Assembly (NCBI GenBank): GCA_024699855.1
Contig: JAMPIQ010000003.1
Coordinates: 1,116,001-1,180,000, forward strand
Origin: Aphelenchoides besseyi
Lineage: Eukaryota; Nematoda; Chromadorea; Rhabditida; Aphelenchoididae
Length of the DNA stretch: 64,000 nt
Reading direction: 5' to 3'
Shown: piece after piece, positions 44,893 through 55,854 of the stretch
Layout: each line of letters starts with the position of its first letter
Numbering within the stretch: the first letter of the stretch is position 1
Position numbers and translations under genes: made by a program
Notes under the pieces: generated by a model
The model's input: only the letters and a program-made list of their open reading frames with translations
Told to the model about the DNA's origin: nothing
Database searches by the model: none

Positions 44893-47800
44893 ATGAAAAC
44901 GTTGACTTCCGGCTCCACGATGGGAACGATGAGCAAAATGGACTCTGCGCATCAGAAGATGGCCGAGAAGTTGGTTATCCTCAACGATCGATCGTTGGGC
45001 ATGTTGACGCGAATCTACAACATCAAGAAGTCGTGCGCGAACATGCGAAATTGGGACGAAACGAAACAGAAACCGCGATTTTGGCCGCTGCGAGAAAAAT
45101 CGTTGGAATCGGCGATTTCGTTGATCGTCAAGAAGTTTCCCGTTACACCCGAGTTGAAAAGAAATTCGGTGAGTCGTTTGATTTGCCTTTTCTTCAAATT
45201 TGTTCTTCAGAGCATGTACGCAAATGTGGATCAACTGAAAAACGAGATTCGACAGAGCTTCAGTTTGTACTACAACACTTTTGCCGAGTTGTTGGATCTG
45301 AAGGATCACGTCTTCAATCTGCTGAACACCATCAATTCGTCGCAAAGCCATTTAGACATTACACTCAACTACGATCTTACTGCCGGATTCCTGAACCTGA
45401 TGTCCAATTTCGTGGCTCTGATGCTGCTAATTGGACGAGTCGAAGATCGAAAAGCGATTCTGGGTCTCTTCAATGTTACTCATCAAATATTCTGCGGACA
45501 AAACGAACAGTCCTATCCGCGACTTGGACAAATGATCGTGGACTACGAGAATCCATTGAAGAAGCTGTCCGATGATTTTGCTTCAATTAGCGGCGTAAGT
45601 TAACAACAAATCTATTGTTATTTGACCTTTTTTCAGTTGGTTCAATTGAGTTTAACTTCTCTTTACAACATCTACTTTCGTCGAAACATCTCAGCCGACC
45701 AACTTCGAGATGCGGGAATGATGTCGTTGATTTCAAATCCACAACAAATGCTCTTCGCTGCTCAAACCGACACCGTGGCTTGCGAGTACCTGTCATTGGA
45801 GACGATGGACAGATGGATAGTTTGTGAGTTTTTCGTAGTTTATTTCGAAGATTATTCGATTGTTCAGTTGGTGTCACGGTCTGTCATAGCGCGCTGCTAA
45901 GCGAGCCAATGTTGGAGCAAATGTTTTACAAGTCATTAGAACACTCACTTTCATTGCGTTTGTTTCGAGACGAACCACTGCTAACACACCCGTTGCTCAT
46001 CACTTTCTTTGATGGAATCAAAGGCTATTCGAAACGAGTTCAAGAGCTGAAACAACGGCATCAGGATACACTTCAGACGTGTGCAAGTTTTCACGCGCAT
46101 CGACGGCAATTCGTGCGAACCGCACTCAAAGAAATGTGTCTGCTTATTCGCGATCAACCAGGACTTCTAGGTGAGTATATGAAATGAAGATGGAAATCAA
46201 AAACGTTTTTAAGGTCCGAAAGTTCTATTTGTGTGGATGGGACTATCGCTTGCTCGTGACGAGGTTGTTTGGTTGCTTCGACATGCCGATTTGGTGAATG
46301 TGAATAAGAAACTGCGAGCAGCACTGGAATCCGTGGTCAATGATCGATGTTTGGCAGAACTTTTGTTTTACATGGTCGAACTGCGGATGTTAGTTCAAGG
46401 TATTTAATTGCTTAGCTTCAACTTCCATTTCTAATTCCTAGAACACTCACAAGTCATCTCGAACTACTACCGGGACTTCATTTGCTCGTACGATGCAATT
46501 GCTTTACGTGAAATGATCGAAGAAGATCAAACGCTTTTGAATGGTTTAGCACCTAACGAATTGAAACTAATCCACGGATTTGTCGATGCTGTAGCTCAAT
46601 TGAAAACAAACGACGTGAATTTGTGTGGTGTTCGAATCGATTGGTATCGATTTCAGGTTTGCCTCCACTTTACAATACCTTCTAACTGTTAAATTTAAGG
46701 CGAATGTCAGTGTTATTCGGTCACCATTCCAACTCAAAGAACATCGAAAGTTTGCGGTTATGTTGAACACGACGGTTTTCCACACCAAAATGGTCGATTT
46801 GTTGGGCGAAATGCTGAGAGAGACAAGTGACTTGTCGATCTACTGTTACTATCCGGATCAATTCGATGGTCATGTTGAAGCGGCTCTTAAATTCCCACCA
46901 CAGGCTCGTTTCTCTATCGCATTTGCGCACATCACCGAACATTTTGCTCGTTCAATTCATGACATGTGTCCGGAAGAAAAAGATCACATTATCGAACGTG
47001 GAGTTTTGTCGTGTAACGCAGTTCTGGAAAAGATTTCGATGTACTCGTCAAAAGCTTTCGAAGACTTCATACGCGAAGAGCACGTTCTTACCGACGCGAC
47101 AACACCAAGAGCATGCGCCGAAATGATTTACGTCAACTATCAGGATCAAGCACAAACAAGTGAGCTAGAAATAAACTAACACTTAACGTCAATTTGTAGA
47201 CAGCAAAAACGCTCCACCTCGGCCGGAACCGAAGCCATTACCCGGACATGAGAGCTTGCGCATTCACACGAAAATTGCCGATCTGAGCGATTTGGAACGT
47301 CGGAATCTTTATTTCGTTGAACTTCTACAAGCAATTGCTCACTCAAATCAGATTGTCGTTTCCGAACACACGTTTACACCCAAAACTTATCTCTATCCAC
47401 GATTGGAGTTTTCGATAATGAAAAATTTGGTTCTTTTCGCACAACCCAATGAAAACTCAACACCACGACGACCATCAGAAGTATTTGCGTATTTGCAATC
47501 TCAAATTGCTACGTTGCAACGTGTCGATGATTGTGGTAAGTTAGATGTTATAAACTAGAAAAATAAGTATCATATTTTTAGTTGGCATCGATTTGGCACG
47601 TTTGTTTAATGATACGCTTTTGCAACAAAGTCAACAGTTGGATTCTGGTGGTCATTTTACGCTGACATCTGTTTACTCCAAATTCTACTGCGATCTTTTA
47701 CATCGTGCAAGTTTGGGACAGATCATGTACGCCGACCATCTACGTGCTTTTATTGCTAATCCCGATGCTTCAACAGCCGCTAATCCACTGGATTATGCAC

Positions 47801-49016
47801 CCGATCAATACACGGATACTCGCGAGCTGAGATGTTTGAGTCAACTAATCAGTCCGTACGGTGTGAAACTGCTCAGTGAGCGACTGATTAGTATGATTGC
47901 TGGACAAATCATCGAGTTGTTCAAATTGGTTCGACAGAATCCACAATGGTCGTTGCTACGAGAAGCACGAAAATCGTATGACAAACCGTTTCGAATGCGC
48001 GAAATCATTCACGCTCTTGCCGATCCGAATCTTGTGCCTGTCGAACGAAACGGCGGCACGTCAACGATGAGTGTGAATTCGAGTGGAAGTGGTGGAAAGA
48101 AGGGCGACAAAAGTAATCCGTCGCCACAAAGCGGCAGTGGAAATGGCAGTTCATCGATTGAATCGGCCATTCAAAGGATAACGATCATCGGCGGAATCAC
48201 CGCATTTCGAGATTTACTCTACGATGCTGAACATGATGTTTTGAAACAGCGAATGCCTTTCCTCATGCATTCGCTTCTCGATTTGAATGATTGCTGTCGA
48301 GAAGATGAACGAGTAGTGAGTTGATGGAATCAGACGTTAGTTCATACGTTCTTGGCTTTAGGTTCTATCCGAAACTTTGGCGGCTGCAGGAAAACGAACG
48401 AATGTTGATCAGGGATTGGTGAACATTCTGCGAATGAAATGGGGACTTCCGATGGAGAAACCGCCGTTGACTCACGAAATCGAAGAGCATTACGATCTTT
48501 GCTGTTTAGTGATGGTCTTCATTGCAATTTCGTTGCCACAGTTGTGCATGAACCGACAGTCGTTCTTCAAAGCTTCTTATGTTGGTGAGTACTCGGATTG
48601 TTATTTGAAAGTTTTTGTGTTTATCTACAGGTTGCGCCAACAACTGTCACACCATCGGCTTGGCCGTGAGTTTGATTGCCGGCGCGTTGTTTCATATTCA
48701 TGGACGCGAAGATGTGGCCGATCGAATGCGTGAATTCTTGGCGGTGAGTTATCTTCGTTTGATTCCTTAACTTCAAGTTTAGTTGTCGTCAAGTGGACTC
48801 ATCGAACTTGTAAATATGGCCGATACGGACATTGTTTCCCAACACCAATCGTTGTACATTGTTCTCGAACAGATCGTCAAACAATCGCCGTGGCTCAATT
48901 ACAATCTTCTCGAGTCCTGTTTGCCTTATCCATTGGTTCGTTCCGCGTATTTGAACGCCTATCGGACCGAAGCTCAAAACGAATTTGGTGCATCAGGAGC
49001 AGGATCGGCTCGCTGA
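44893..49016 (+). CDS. gex-3: NCKAP1/HEM subunit of the WAVE regulatory complex
   Basis: About 1216 residues in twelve exons: 44893-45168, 45211-45594, 45637-45823, 45868-46170, 46214-46399, 46442-46656, 46700-47159, 47200-47535, 47582-48315, 48362-48584, 48631-48743 and 48783-49016. Length and all-helical character match NCKAP1/HEM (about 1130 residues; GEX-3 in C. elegans). Typical stretches include [10 protein letters not shown] near the start, [23 protein letters not shown] and the C-terminal [13 protein letters not shown]. An extra Ser/Gly-rich insert ([16 protein letters not shown]) sits in exon 9. With Sra1/CYFIP it forms the Rac-binding half of the WAVE complex and controls Arp2/3-driven actin assembly at the membrane. 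The leader starts after ttttctag, suggesting trans-splicing. Confidence 0.95.
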
Positions 49017-49815
49017 TACTTCATGTTTTCTAATTTATTTGTGTAAACAAAAACTTCTTCAACTTTCGTTTATTTATCTTTCTTGCCAATTTTCCGTAAC
49101 GAGTGAATTTGCTTCAACGCTTTTAAATCACATTTCTTCACTGGTCATTTGATCTTTTTATAGTCATCTGTTGCTAAGTAAATGATCTACAATACGCAAA
49201 CTGATTTCTTGAATCCATACGAATGTACAGATCGCATCCATTGCCTTGAATCCAAAACTTCGTGCTAACTTGTCTTCTGCTCATCGTAAACTGCGCATTT
49301 AACTTATGAATCTTGAGTGTACAGATAAACATTTTATATATTTTGAGATTGTGATCTCAAAGCTTTTAATGTAGCTAAGAACCATAGGGTTTACGATAAA
49401 CTCTATCTATGATCACATGAAAACAGAAATAAACGTTATGTTTAGTAGTTCATTACGGAAGATTGGTATTTTTATTTCTTTTCGATGATCTCAAGGACCG
49501 AAAACGTCCCGTAAATCGTCGAGAACAGTTCGTTGCGTGGTTATACTTCATTTTTGCGACCAGAGGGTAAAATGACGATCTTTTAATCAACCCGACGGTC
49601 GCCACCATAACTCGCGACAACAATGCCACCAATCAGCAGTCATTCCTTCGGCGCATTTTGAATTGCGCACGTCAATTTGAAATTGAAAACGAACATAACT
49701 CAAGTTGCCAATCAATTTGATCGGATGAACTGACGCATTCAACTGGCAACTCGAAAGCTGCATATAAACCACAGCCATCAGTGTCGACAGCAAGTCGTTT
49801 CGAAATCTAGTCAAC
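49017..49815. other. Intergenic, nothing supported
   Basis: AT-rich 3' and upstream region; the minus-strand open frame at 49587-49817 has no support. Confidence 0.45.
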
Positions 49816-50315
49816 ATGTCGAAGCGTCAACACGAGTCCAGCACTTCGAACGACGAGCAACCACGACCAAAGGTAAGTGTATTATTTTTTAATTGTATTT
49901 CTTTTGAATTTCTTTTAGATGAGCAAAACTGACCGCGAAGCCATTCGCCGTCAACGACTACAATTCGAATACCACGAGCTTCGAAATGTGGTTGAAGAGA
50001 TTGAGCTCCACCCTGAAGTGCAAATGCAACAAGCCGATATTCTGGAGCAGGCCCGAAAACTTATCAAAAAGCTTCAGAAAGAAGCTTTGGAGCTGAAAAC
50101 AAGGCTCCTTATAGCCGAAGCAGAAAGTAGGTTCCAAACAATGTATTAATCTAATCTTAAAAGCGCAGGCTTCTAACGCTGGACGACAAGCGTTAGCAAC
50201 TGAGCTTTTGCTCGCACAACTCGCTTCATACACAACAATGCCTCAGCAACTGCCTCCACCTTCGTTTCAAGATGACAGCTCGGATGCGAACAATCAACCA
50301 TCTAGAAGCAACTGA
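49816..50315 (+). CDS. bHLH-like protein
   Basis: About 126 residues in three exons: 49816-49872, 49919-50126 and 50164-50315. The acceptor at 50163 (ttaaaag) was chosen over a nearby CAG that gives an immediate stop. Exon 2 encodes a basic stretch KTDREAIRRQRLQFEYHEL, a short loop, then a second helix QADILEQARKLIKKLQKE, the signature of helix 2 in HES/Max-type bHLH factors. The basic region lacks the conserved Glu and the usual spacing (HNxxERxRR), so DNA binding may be altered or lost. The C-terminus is Gln/Pro/Ser-rich. No HES-type WRPW tail. Likely nuclear and dimer-forming. Confidence 0.7.
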
Positions 50316-50439
50316 AGATTCATTTTTTTGTTTGTTTTTATTGAATTGTTATATAAAAGAAATTGTCTATTATCAAGAAGTCTCTTTTCAAATTTGATTT
50401 TATCTTCTATGAACTTTCAAAACAAAAACGAGTTAATCT

Positions 50440-50694
50440 TTAACGATTACCGTTGAAGCTCAGTTTGCCAGAGTCGAGTGTTTTCTGAAGTTTTCGGTTG
50501 AAGAATGTTGCGATTTTTGCCTTCTTGTGAATCTTATAACCACAATAAACAATGATCACATAATTGAAACTCATGATAGCGATCACTTCGATTAAGACGA
50601 AAATTATAAAGCCGTTTTGCTAAAAGAAAACTTTTTTTGCTATTTTTCCAAAACAACAATGAACCGATTCAACTGGAATCAGACAGATAGCCAT
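50440..50694 (-). CDS. Small single-pass membrane protein, or chemoreceptor fragment
   Basis: Two exons, 50694-50665 and 50619-50440, give about 69 residues starting MAICLIPVES. One long hydrophobic helix (GFIIFVLIEVIAIMSF then YVIIVY) is followed by a basic tail (CGYKIHKKAK). The YVIIVYCGYKI pattern resembles the end of TM5 and loop 3 of nematode str-type receptors, but no other receptor segments are found nearby, so it is either a true short peptide or a receptor remnant. The tail is Lys/Asn/Ser-rich. Confidence 0.4.
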
Positions 50695-50868
50695 GTAAAA
50701 AGATGACCATCGACTTCATCATCCATAATATTTACTCGGGTATCGTTATCTTGATCATTCAAACGCCAGAATTAGCAATTCAGTGCAAATATACAAACAA
50801 TTAAAAGTGATCTCAATCTCTTCAGTTTCTTCCTGCACATCAGTCGACTTTGTTTTTGATTCTTCGCA

Positions 50869-52242
50869 ATGTCGAAAGAAATTTTAAAGCACACCTCCTC
50901 CAAAGAGTCATCATCGCAATCGAATGTAAGTTGATCACTTTTCTGTTCCTTCGATTTTCTTCAGAAACGTCGATCTCGTTCCGCACCACGTCGTCCAAGC
51001 CGCGAAGTCTTCACTCCTCGTCCCAAATTGCTATCGACCAATACTCCTCGAAAAGCGCCGAACAACGTCAAACCACCGACTCAACACGTCGAAAAACAAC
51101 CATTGGAGCCATCAACTGACGACAAGGCACAGGCCATCGACCAAACGACGAATCAACAGCCGGTGAATGGTCGTGAATTACGCGGCAAACAAGCACCACC
51201 GCATCTTCCGAATGGCATCGTTTTATTGGACCGATTGCGAATTGATCGTATGCTCGGCAGTGGCGGTTTCGGCCAAGTCTTCAGAGCTTTTGATCAAGTG
51301 AGTTGACAAATAAAAAAAACGAGAATTAAGTGGATTTAAGGTAACGGGCAAATGGGTAGCAGTGAAAGTTGAGCCGTGTGATCGTGATGCTGGTCGAATG
51401 ATTCTCGAACAAAAGGTTCTGTCACTTCTTCGCTCAATCGATCATTTCCCAAAACTGGTAAGACGGAATGGAAAATCGACAATGAAATTGCGTTTAGATT
51501 GCCAGTGGTCAACACGCAAATTTCATGTTTATTGCTATGGAAATGTTGGGTCGAAATCTTGGCGATCTTCGACGCCGTTTAACCACCAAACGTTTCTGTG
51601 CATCCACTGGTTTACGCGCAATCGATCAAATGGTTGTTGCACTTCGTGAGGTTCACAACGTCGGCTACATTCACAGGGACGTTAAGCCTGCAAACATGTT
51701 AGTTTTACAGTTAATTCGAAAACACATTATTGTTCAGGTGCATCGGACTGGGACAAGAGAAACAACGAACCATATATCTTGTTGACTTCGGTATGACTCG
51801 TCGACATCGAACAGAAAGCGGCGAAGTCCGCAAATGTCGAACTTATGCGGGATTTCGTGGAACGAGTCGTTACGTTTCTTTGACTGTTCATGAGCGTCGA
51901 GATCAAGGACCAAGAGATGATCTATGGAGTACGTGCTCTTTGCGTTTGTTTCCTATGATTTTAGGTCTTTTGTATTCGTTAATCGAGTTGGTCGAGGGAT
52001 CACTGCCTTGGCGTCATATCGACGACGATTACGAAATGGAGCAGAAGAAACGTCGAACTCCCATAGAAGAGATGCTCATGTACGTTTGCATTGTGTTACT
52101 CTTTTATTTTGTTTTTAGGCATCTTCCACGATCAATCAAAGAAATCGCTGAACATCTCGAACAGTTGACTTACGAACAAACTCCCAATTACGAGCATATC
52201 AGACAGATTCTTATGGTTGGTTTTGATCCTGTTCAATATTAA
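50869..52242 (+). CDS. TTBK/CK1-like protein kinase
   Basis: About 378 residues in seven exons: 50869-50925, 50965-51297, 51341-51457, 51498-51697, 51738-51928, 51965-52079 and 52119-52242. A basic, disordered N-terminus of about 110 residues is followed by the kinase domain: GSGGFGQVF, catalytic Lys in WVAVKVEP, IHRDVKPANM, VDFGMTR, RDDLWS, and the LPW motif. All catalytic residues are present, so it should be active on Ser/Thr. As written it ends at TAA 52242 (DPVQY). A frame just downstream (52271-52357) contains PPFEWE, like the usual CK1-group terminus, but no donor gives the right phase. Neighbouring and converging with the RTE element. Confidence 0.88.
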
Positions 52243-52540
52243 TCGGTTTGTTTCGAACGCTCTCCCTAGCAATCCATCGGAACAACCGCCATTCGAATGG
52301 GAGAGTATGAATGTTTCGACCAAAAGCTTCGAAATGGAATCCGCTTCTATCCACTGATTTTGAAATCAATAGACCACTCATGCTGATTCATTGTTACTTT
52401 TGAATATCCTATCGTTAGTATGCATTTTAGTCAATTGACAAGCGGAATAGCAGTGGGAATTGAAATCAACCATGTGAACTGATTGCCGTGTAATTTGAGT
52501 TTCATACTAGTCTTTTAGCATAGCCACACATTTTTGTTAA
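52243..52540. other. 3' region, one copy of the RTE target-site duplication
   Basis: Holds the 3' part of the kinase gene and ends with ACATTTTTGTTAA (52528-52540), the left copy of the duplication flanking the retrotransposon. Confidence 0.6.
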
Positions 52541-55500
52541 TTCAATTCAATTTATTTCCAAAATCAACGGATAAACAGTGACCATTAAGTGATCAAATAA
52601 AATTCCGTGTTGGTGACCTCACGATTGTTGTCGCCTTTTCGATTTTTGCGGCAGCGGAATCGCAAATGTTTTTCCGAGCCTCTTCCAACGTTGCTCGTCT
52701 TTTGCCGCTTCTGTCCATTGGGATTTGCGCGGAACCATGTACTTCTGGCCCACGTGTCTTCGGACGTCGTCTTCCCAGCGAGTTTTCGGCCGTCCATCTC
52801 CAGCAACGCGTTTTGTACTAGGAATCCACAAAGTGAGCTGTTGTGACCATCTGCCGTCGGTCGATCGGAAGAGGCGACCAGCGAATTTCCATTTTCTTTT
52901 CCGGGCAGCTGAAGCGATGTCCGTTACTTGGGTTTGATTCCTCACCCAAGTCGATGGCTTTTTGTCACGCAGCCGGACTCCAATCATTCGACGTTCCATC
53001 GCCCGCTGAGTTTTGGCGATTCGCTCCAAGTTGCTGTCGGTTGCGGCCCATGTTTCTGCTGCGTACAACATCGTCGGAAGAACAACCATATTGTAGTATC
53101 GCCGCTTCAAACTTGTGGCCACGTTCTTGTCCGTCAAAAACCGCTTCATTTTGCCAAAAGCCGACCAACCAGAACCAATTCGTCTTCCAATGTCCTTTCC
53201 ATGATCTCTCGGAAATTGAATCAATTGACCGAGGTAGTTGAAGCAGTCGACTCGTTGGACGTCTTGGGAATTAATTGCGATGTTCGAGTTGTTCCAATGA
53301 TTGTCGCGGTCGGCGTTCATCCACTTTGTTTTGTTTGCATTGATTTCGAGACCAACAGTTGAGCAGCGATCGGCCAGTTTGATGGCCATGGATTGAAGAT
53401 TCTTTGGATTGCTGGCAATCAGAGCAATGTCGTCAGCATAAGCGAGGAGATGTAGCCGGCGGCTGTCGATTTCAATTCCCTCTTCTTGTTCCCAGCTGAT
53501 TTGGTTGATTGCAAATTGGAGAACTACAATGAAAATCAGTGGTGAAAGAGGGTCACCTTGTCGCACTCCCCGCTGCACTCCAAAATTTGCTGATTCGTTT
53601 CCCCATCGTAACGAACTGGTGCCAGATGAGTAGAGAGTTTTGATCATCGAAATCGTATCTTCGTCGACGTTGAAGCGCTCCAAAGCCGCCCAAATGGCAT
53701 CGAATTCGATCGTATCAAACGCTTTTCGAAAATCAACAAACATCAGCGCCAGCGGGTAGTGGAATTCCCAAGCTCTTTCCAATAAGATGCTGATTGAGTG
53801 GATGTGGTCGATAGTTGAGAACGTCGGCCGGAAACCCGCTTGTTCGACTGGGATGTAGTTGAGAACCGCTTGTTGAACGCGCCTTGTGATGGCTCGAGTC
53901 ACCAATTTGTAGACAGATGGCAGTAGACTGATTGGTCGGTAGTTTCCAATGTCCAGTTTGTCCCCAGCCTTCTCCAAAAGAATCGTTGACGCATGAGAAA
54001 AATCGGCCGGAACAATGGATTTCTCGAACATGTGATTGACCAAGTTTGCGAGCTCATCAGCCATAACTTCTGCTCCATATTTGGTCGCTTTCGATCTTAT
54101 TCCATCCAGTCCTGGTGCCGTATTGCCACGTATTCTTGTCGCCGCCGAAATGATTTCTCCACTGGAAATTGGCTTGACAAGCGGAGAGGAACGTTTGAAT
54201 TCAAATTTACCGTTTGTTGCCGCGTAGAGTTGTGAGTAGAATGACGCGGCAACATTCACAGCTTCCGTGGTTGTCGATGTTAACGTTCCATCGGGCTTGC
54301 GAAGTTGCATGACCACGTGGCGCCGATTGGTTGCTTCGAAACGTCCACGTTTCAGTCTGTTGAGTTCGATTGCTCGACTGAAGACTTTGATGTGATGCTT
54401 GTGAAGATCCTCGGCCATTGACCACCGCACCGCTTTGCAAAGTGTTGAGTAGGCGAGTCGAGCGTTGGGAGTGCCACCGAGCCCAAATTTCGCATGTCTT
54501 CGCTGTTGCAATAGCGACTTGGTTCTGTCTGAAATTCTTGGGATTAGTGGCCATCTTGATTCAGCACATTCGGCCGCCTTTTTGAGCGACTCTTTCAAAC
54601 GTTTCCACTTGATTTCGATTTCCTCTTCATCGCTTGCCATCAGCGTTGTAACTGGCCTGTTGAGGTTGCGAGTCAAACGTTCTTTCAGTGCCATTTCATC
54701 GTAGTCGGCGGGCAATTGACGCGGTCGTTGTGGGAGCCGTTTGATCGGTCCAATTCGAAAGTGTGCGCGAACCATTCGATGATCCGATCCACCGTTGAAT
54801 CTATTGAGAACTTGGACGTTTGTGACGATCGATCGCTTCCGGCAGAGGATGTAGTCGATTTCTTCTTTTCGGTTGAGTCCAAACCACGTCCATCGCCTCG
54901 ACTTCGGTTTGCGGAAGAACGAATTCAAAACGTAGAGTTGCTGTGATCCCACGAATTCACTCAGCGTTTCTCCTCGATCATTTCGCGTTCCCAAACATTG
55001 CTTACCGACAAATTGTTGTGTTGGTTGATCCCGACCGATGATTGCGTTGAAGTCGCCCATCACGATGTCGTTTCTGTACTTCCATTTGCCATCGAGCGCT
55101 CGCCGCAAATCATCCAGGAATTTGTCGTAACGTTCTTCATCTTCTTCATTTTCCTTTTCGGCGTCTTTGCTTTGACTGTTCGAATTGGAAGGGTTCTTCT
55201 TGTTAGATGTTGCTGGTGCGTAGATTTGCGTCAGTCTTGCAGTTTTGCCGTTTGGAAAGAGCAGAACAAGTTGAGCAATTCGGTCGGTGTGAAAAATCGC
55301 GTTCGTAATCAAACGGTTGGCTTGTTCGCTGACCAAAAAGCCGACTCCTTCAAACGTTGCTCGTTGATCGTCGTTGCCTGAGTGGTAGAAATGGAGATTG
55401 GAGTTCAGCCGGTGTGTGATTGACGTTCCATGTCGACGCGTTGATGAGATGCCCAGGATGTCGACGTTGATCGATCGGAGTTCTTCTTCCAATGCGCTGA

Positions 55501-55729
55501 GACGTTATTCGGTTGCAATTGCTCGACAGTTGAAGGTTCCGATCTTGAGTTCATGACGCTTGGATCGTTGAGGCCGTGTAGCATTCGGCATTCCTGCCTA
55601 ACCGGGGGCTTGCAAGTGCTTGTCCCGGGCCACGCAACGGGTTAAAACGAAAAATCGGATAAAAATGAACAAAAAGCAGAGCGGCCAAAAAACACGACCG
55701 CTCCCCAGCTCGCTTTCCCCGCGTGTGTG
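52541..55729 (-). mobile_element. RTE-type non-LTR retrotransposon, apparently full length
   Basis: 3189 bp flanked by identical 13 bp direct repeats ACATTTTTGTTAA (52528-52540 and 55730-55742), which mark the target-site duplication. Transcription is leftward: a short 5' leader, one long frame, then about 78 bp of 3' sequence ending in a short repeat-like tail (AAATAAATTGAATTGAA) with no long poly(A). Small size, a single ORF with AP endonuclease then reverse transcriptase, and a short non-poly(A) tail fit the RTE clade. The perfect duplication shows recent insertion. Confidence 0.93.
52619..55591 (-). pseudogene. RTE ORF: AP endonuclease and reverse transcriptase, one stop codon
   Basis: The frame from ATG 55591 reads ELKIGTFNCRAIATE, the first strand of the AP-type endonuclease, then a TAA stop (55507-55505), then 962 further codons with no break. 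Endonuclease motifs: QIYAP, MGDFNAIIG, RRWTWFG, IDYIL and SDHRMVRA. Reverse transcriptase: NYRPISLL, FVDFRKAFDT, GVRQGDPLSP and AYADDIAL (YADD catalytic core near 53430). The C-terminus has RRPKTRWEDD-like basic repeats seen in RTE elements. Total about 990 codons. One nonsense change in an otherwise open frame suggests a very young, just-inactivated copy or a single base error. Confidence 0.9.
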
Positions 55730-55854
55730 ACATTTTTGTTAACAATAATTTAAACGATTACAATAAACTTTTCGTACTTCATCTCCCGTAGATTTACGAA
55801 CAAGTAACTAGCGTTCAAATCACAGAACTCTAATAACATGCAAACTCTAAACAA

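Noticed and set aside
44862..45575. 237-codon open frame overlapping NCKAP1
   Set aside because: Different frame from the NCKAP1 exons, which have clear family similarity and splice sites.
53993..55381. Plus-strand open frames of 60-140 codons inside the RTE element
   Set aside because: Antisense shadows of the long retrotransposon frame.
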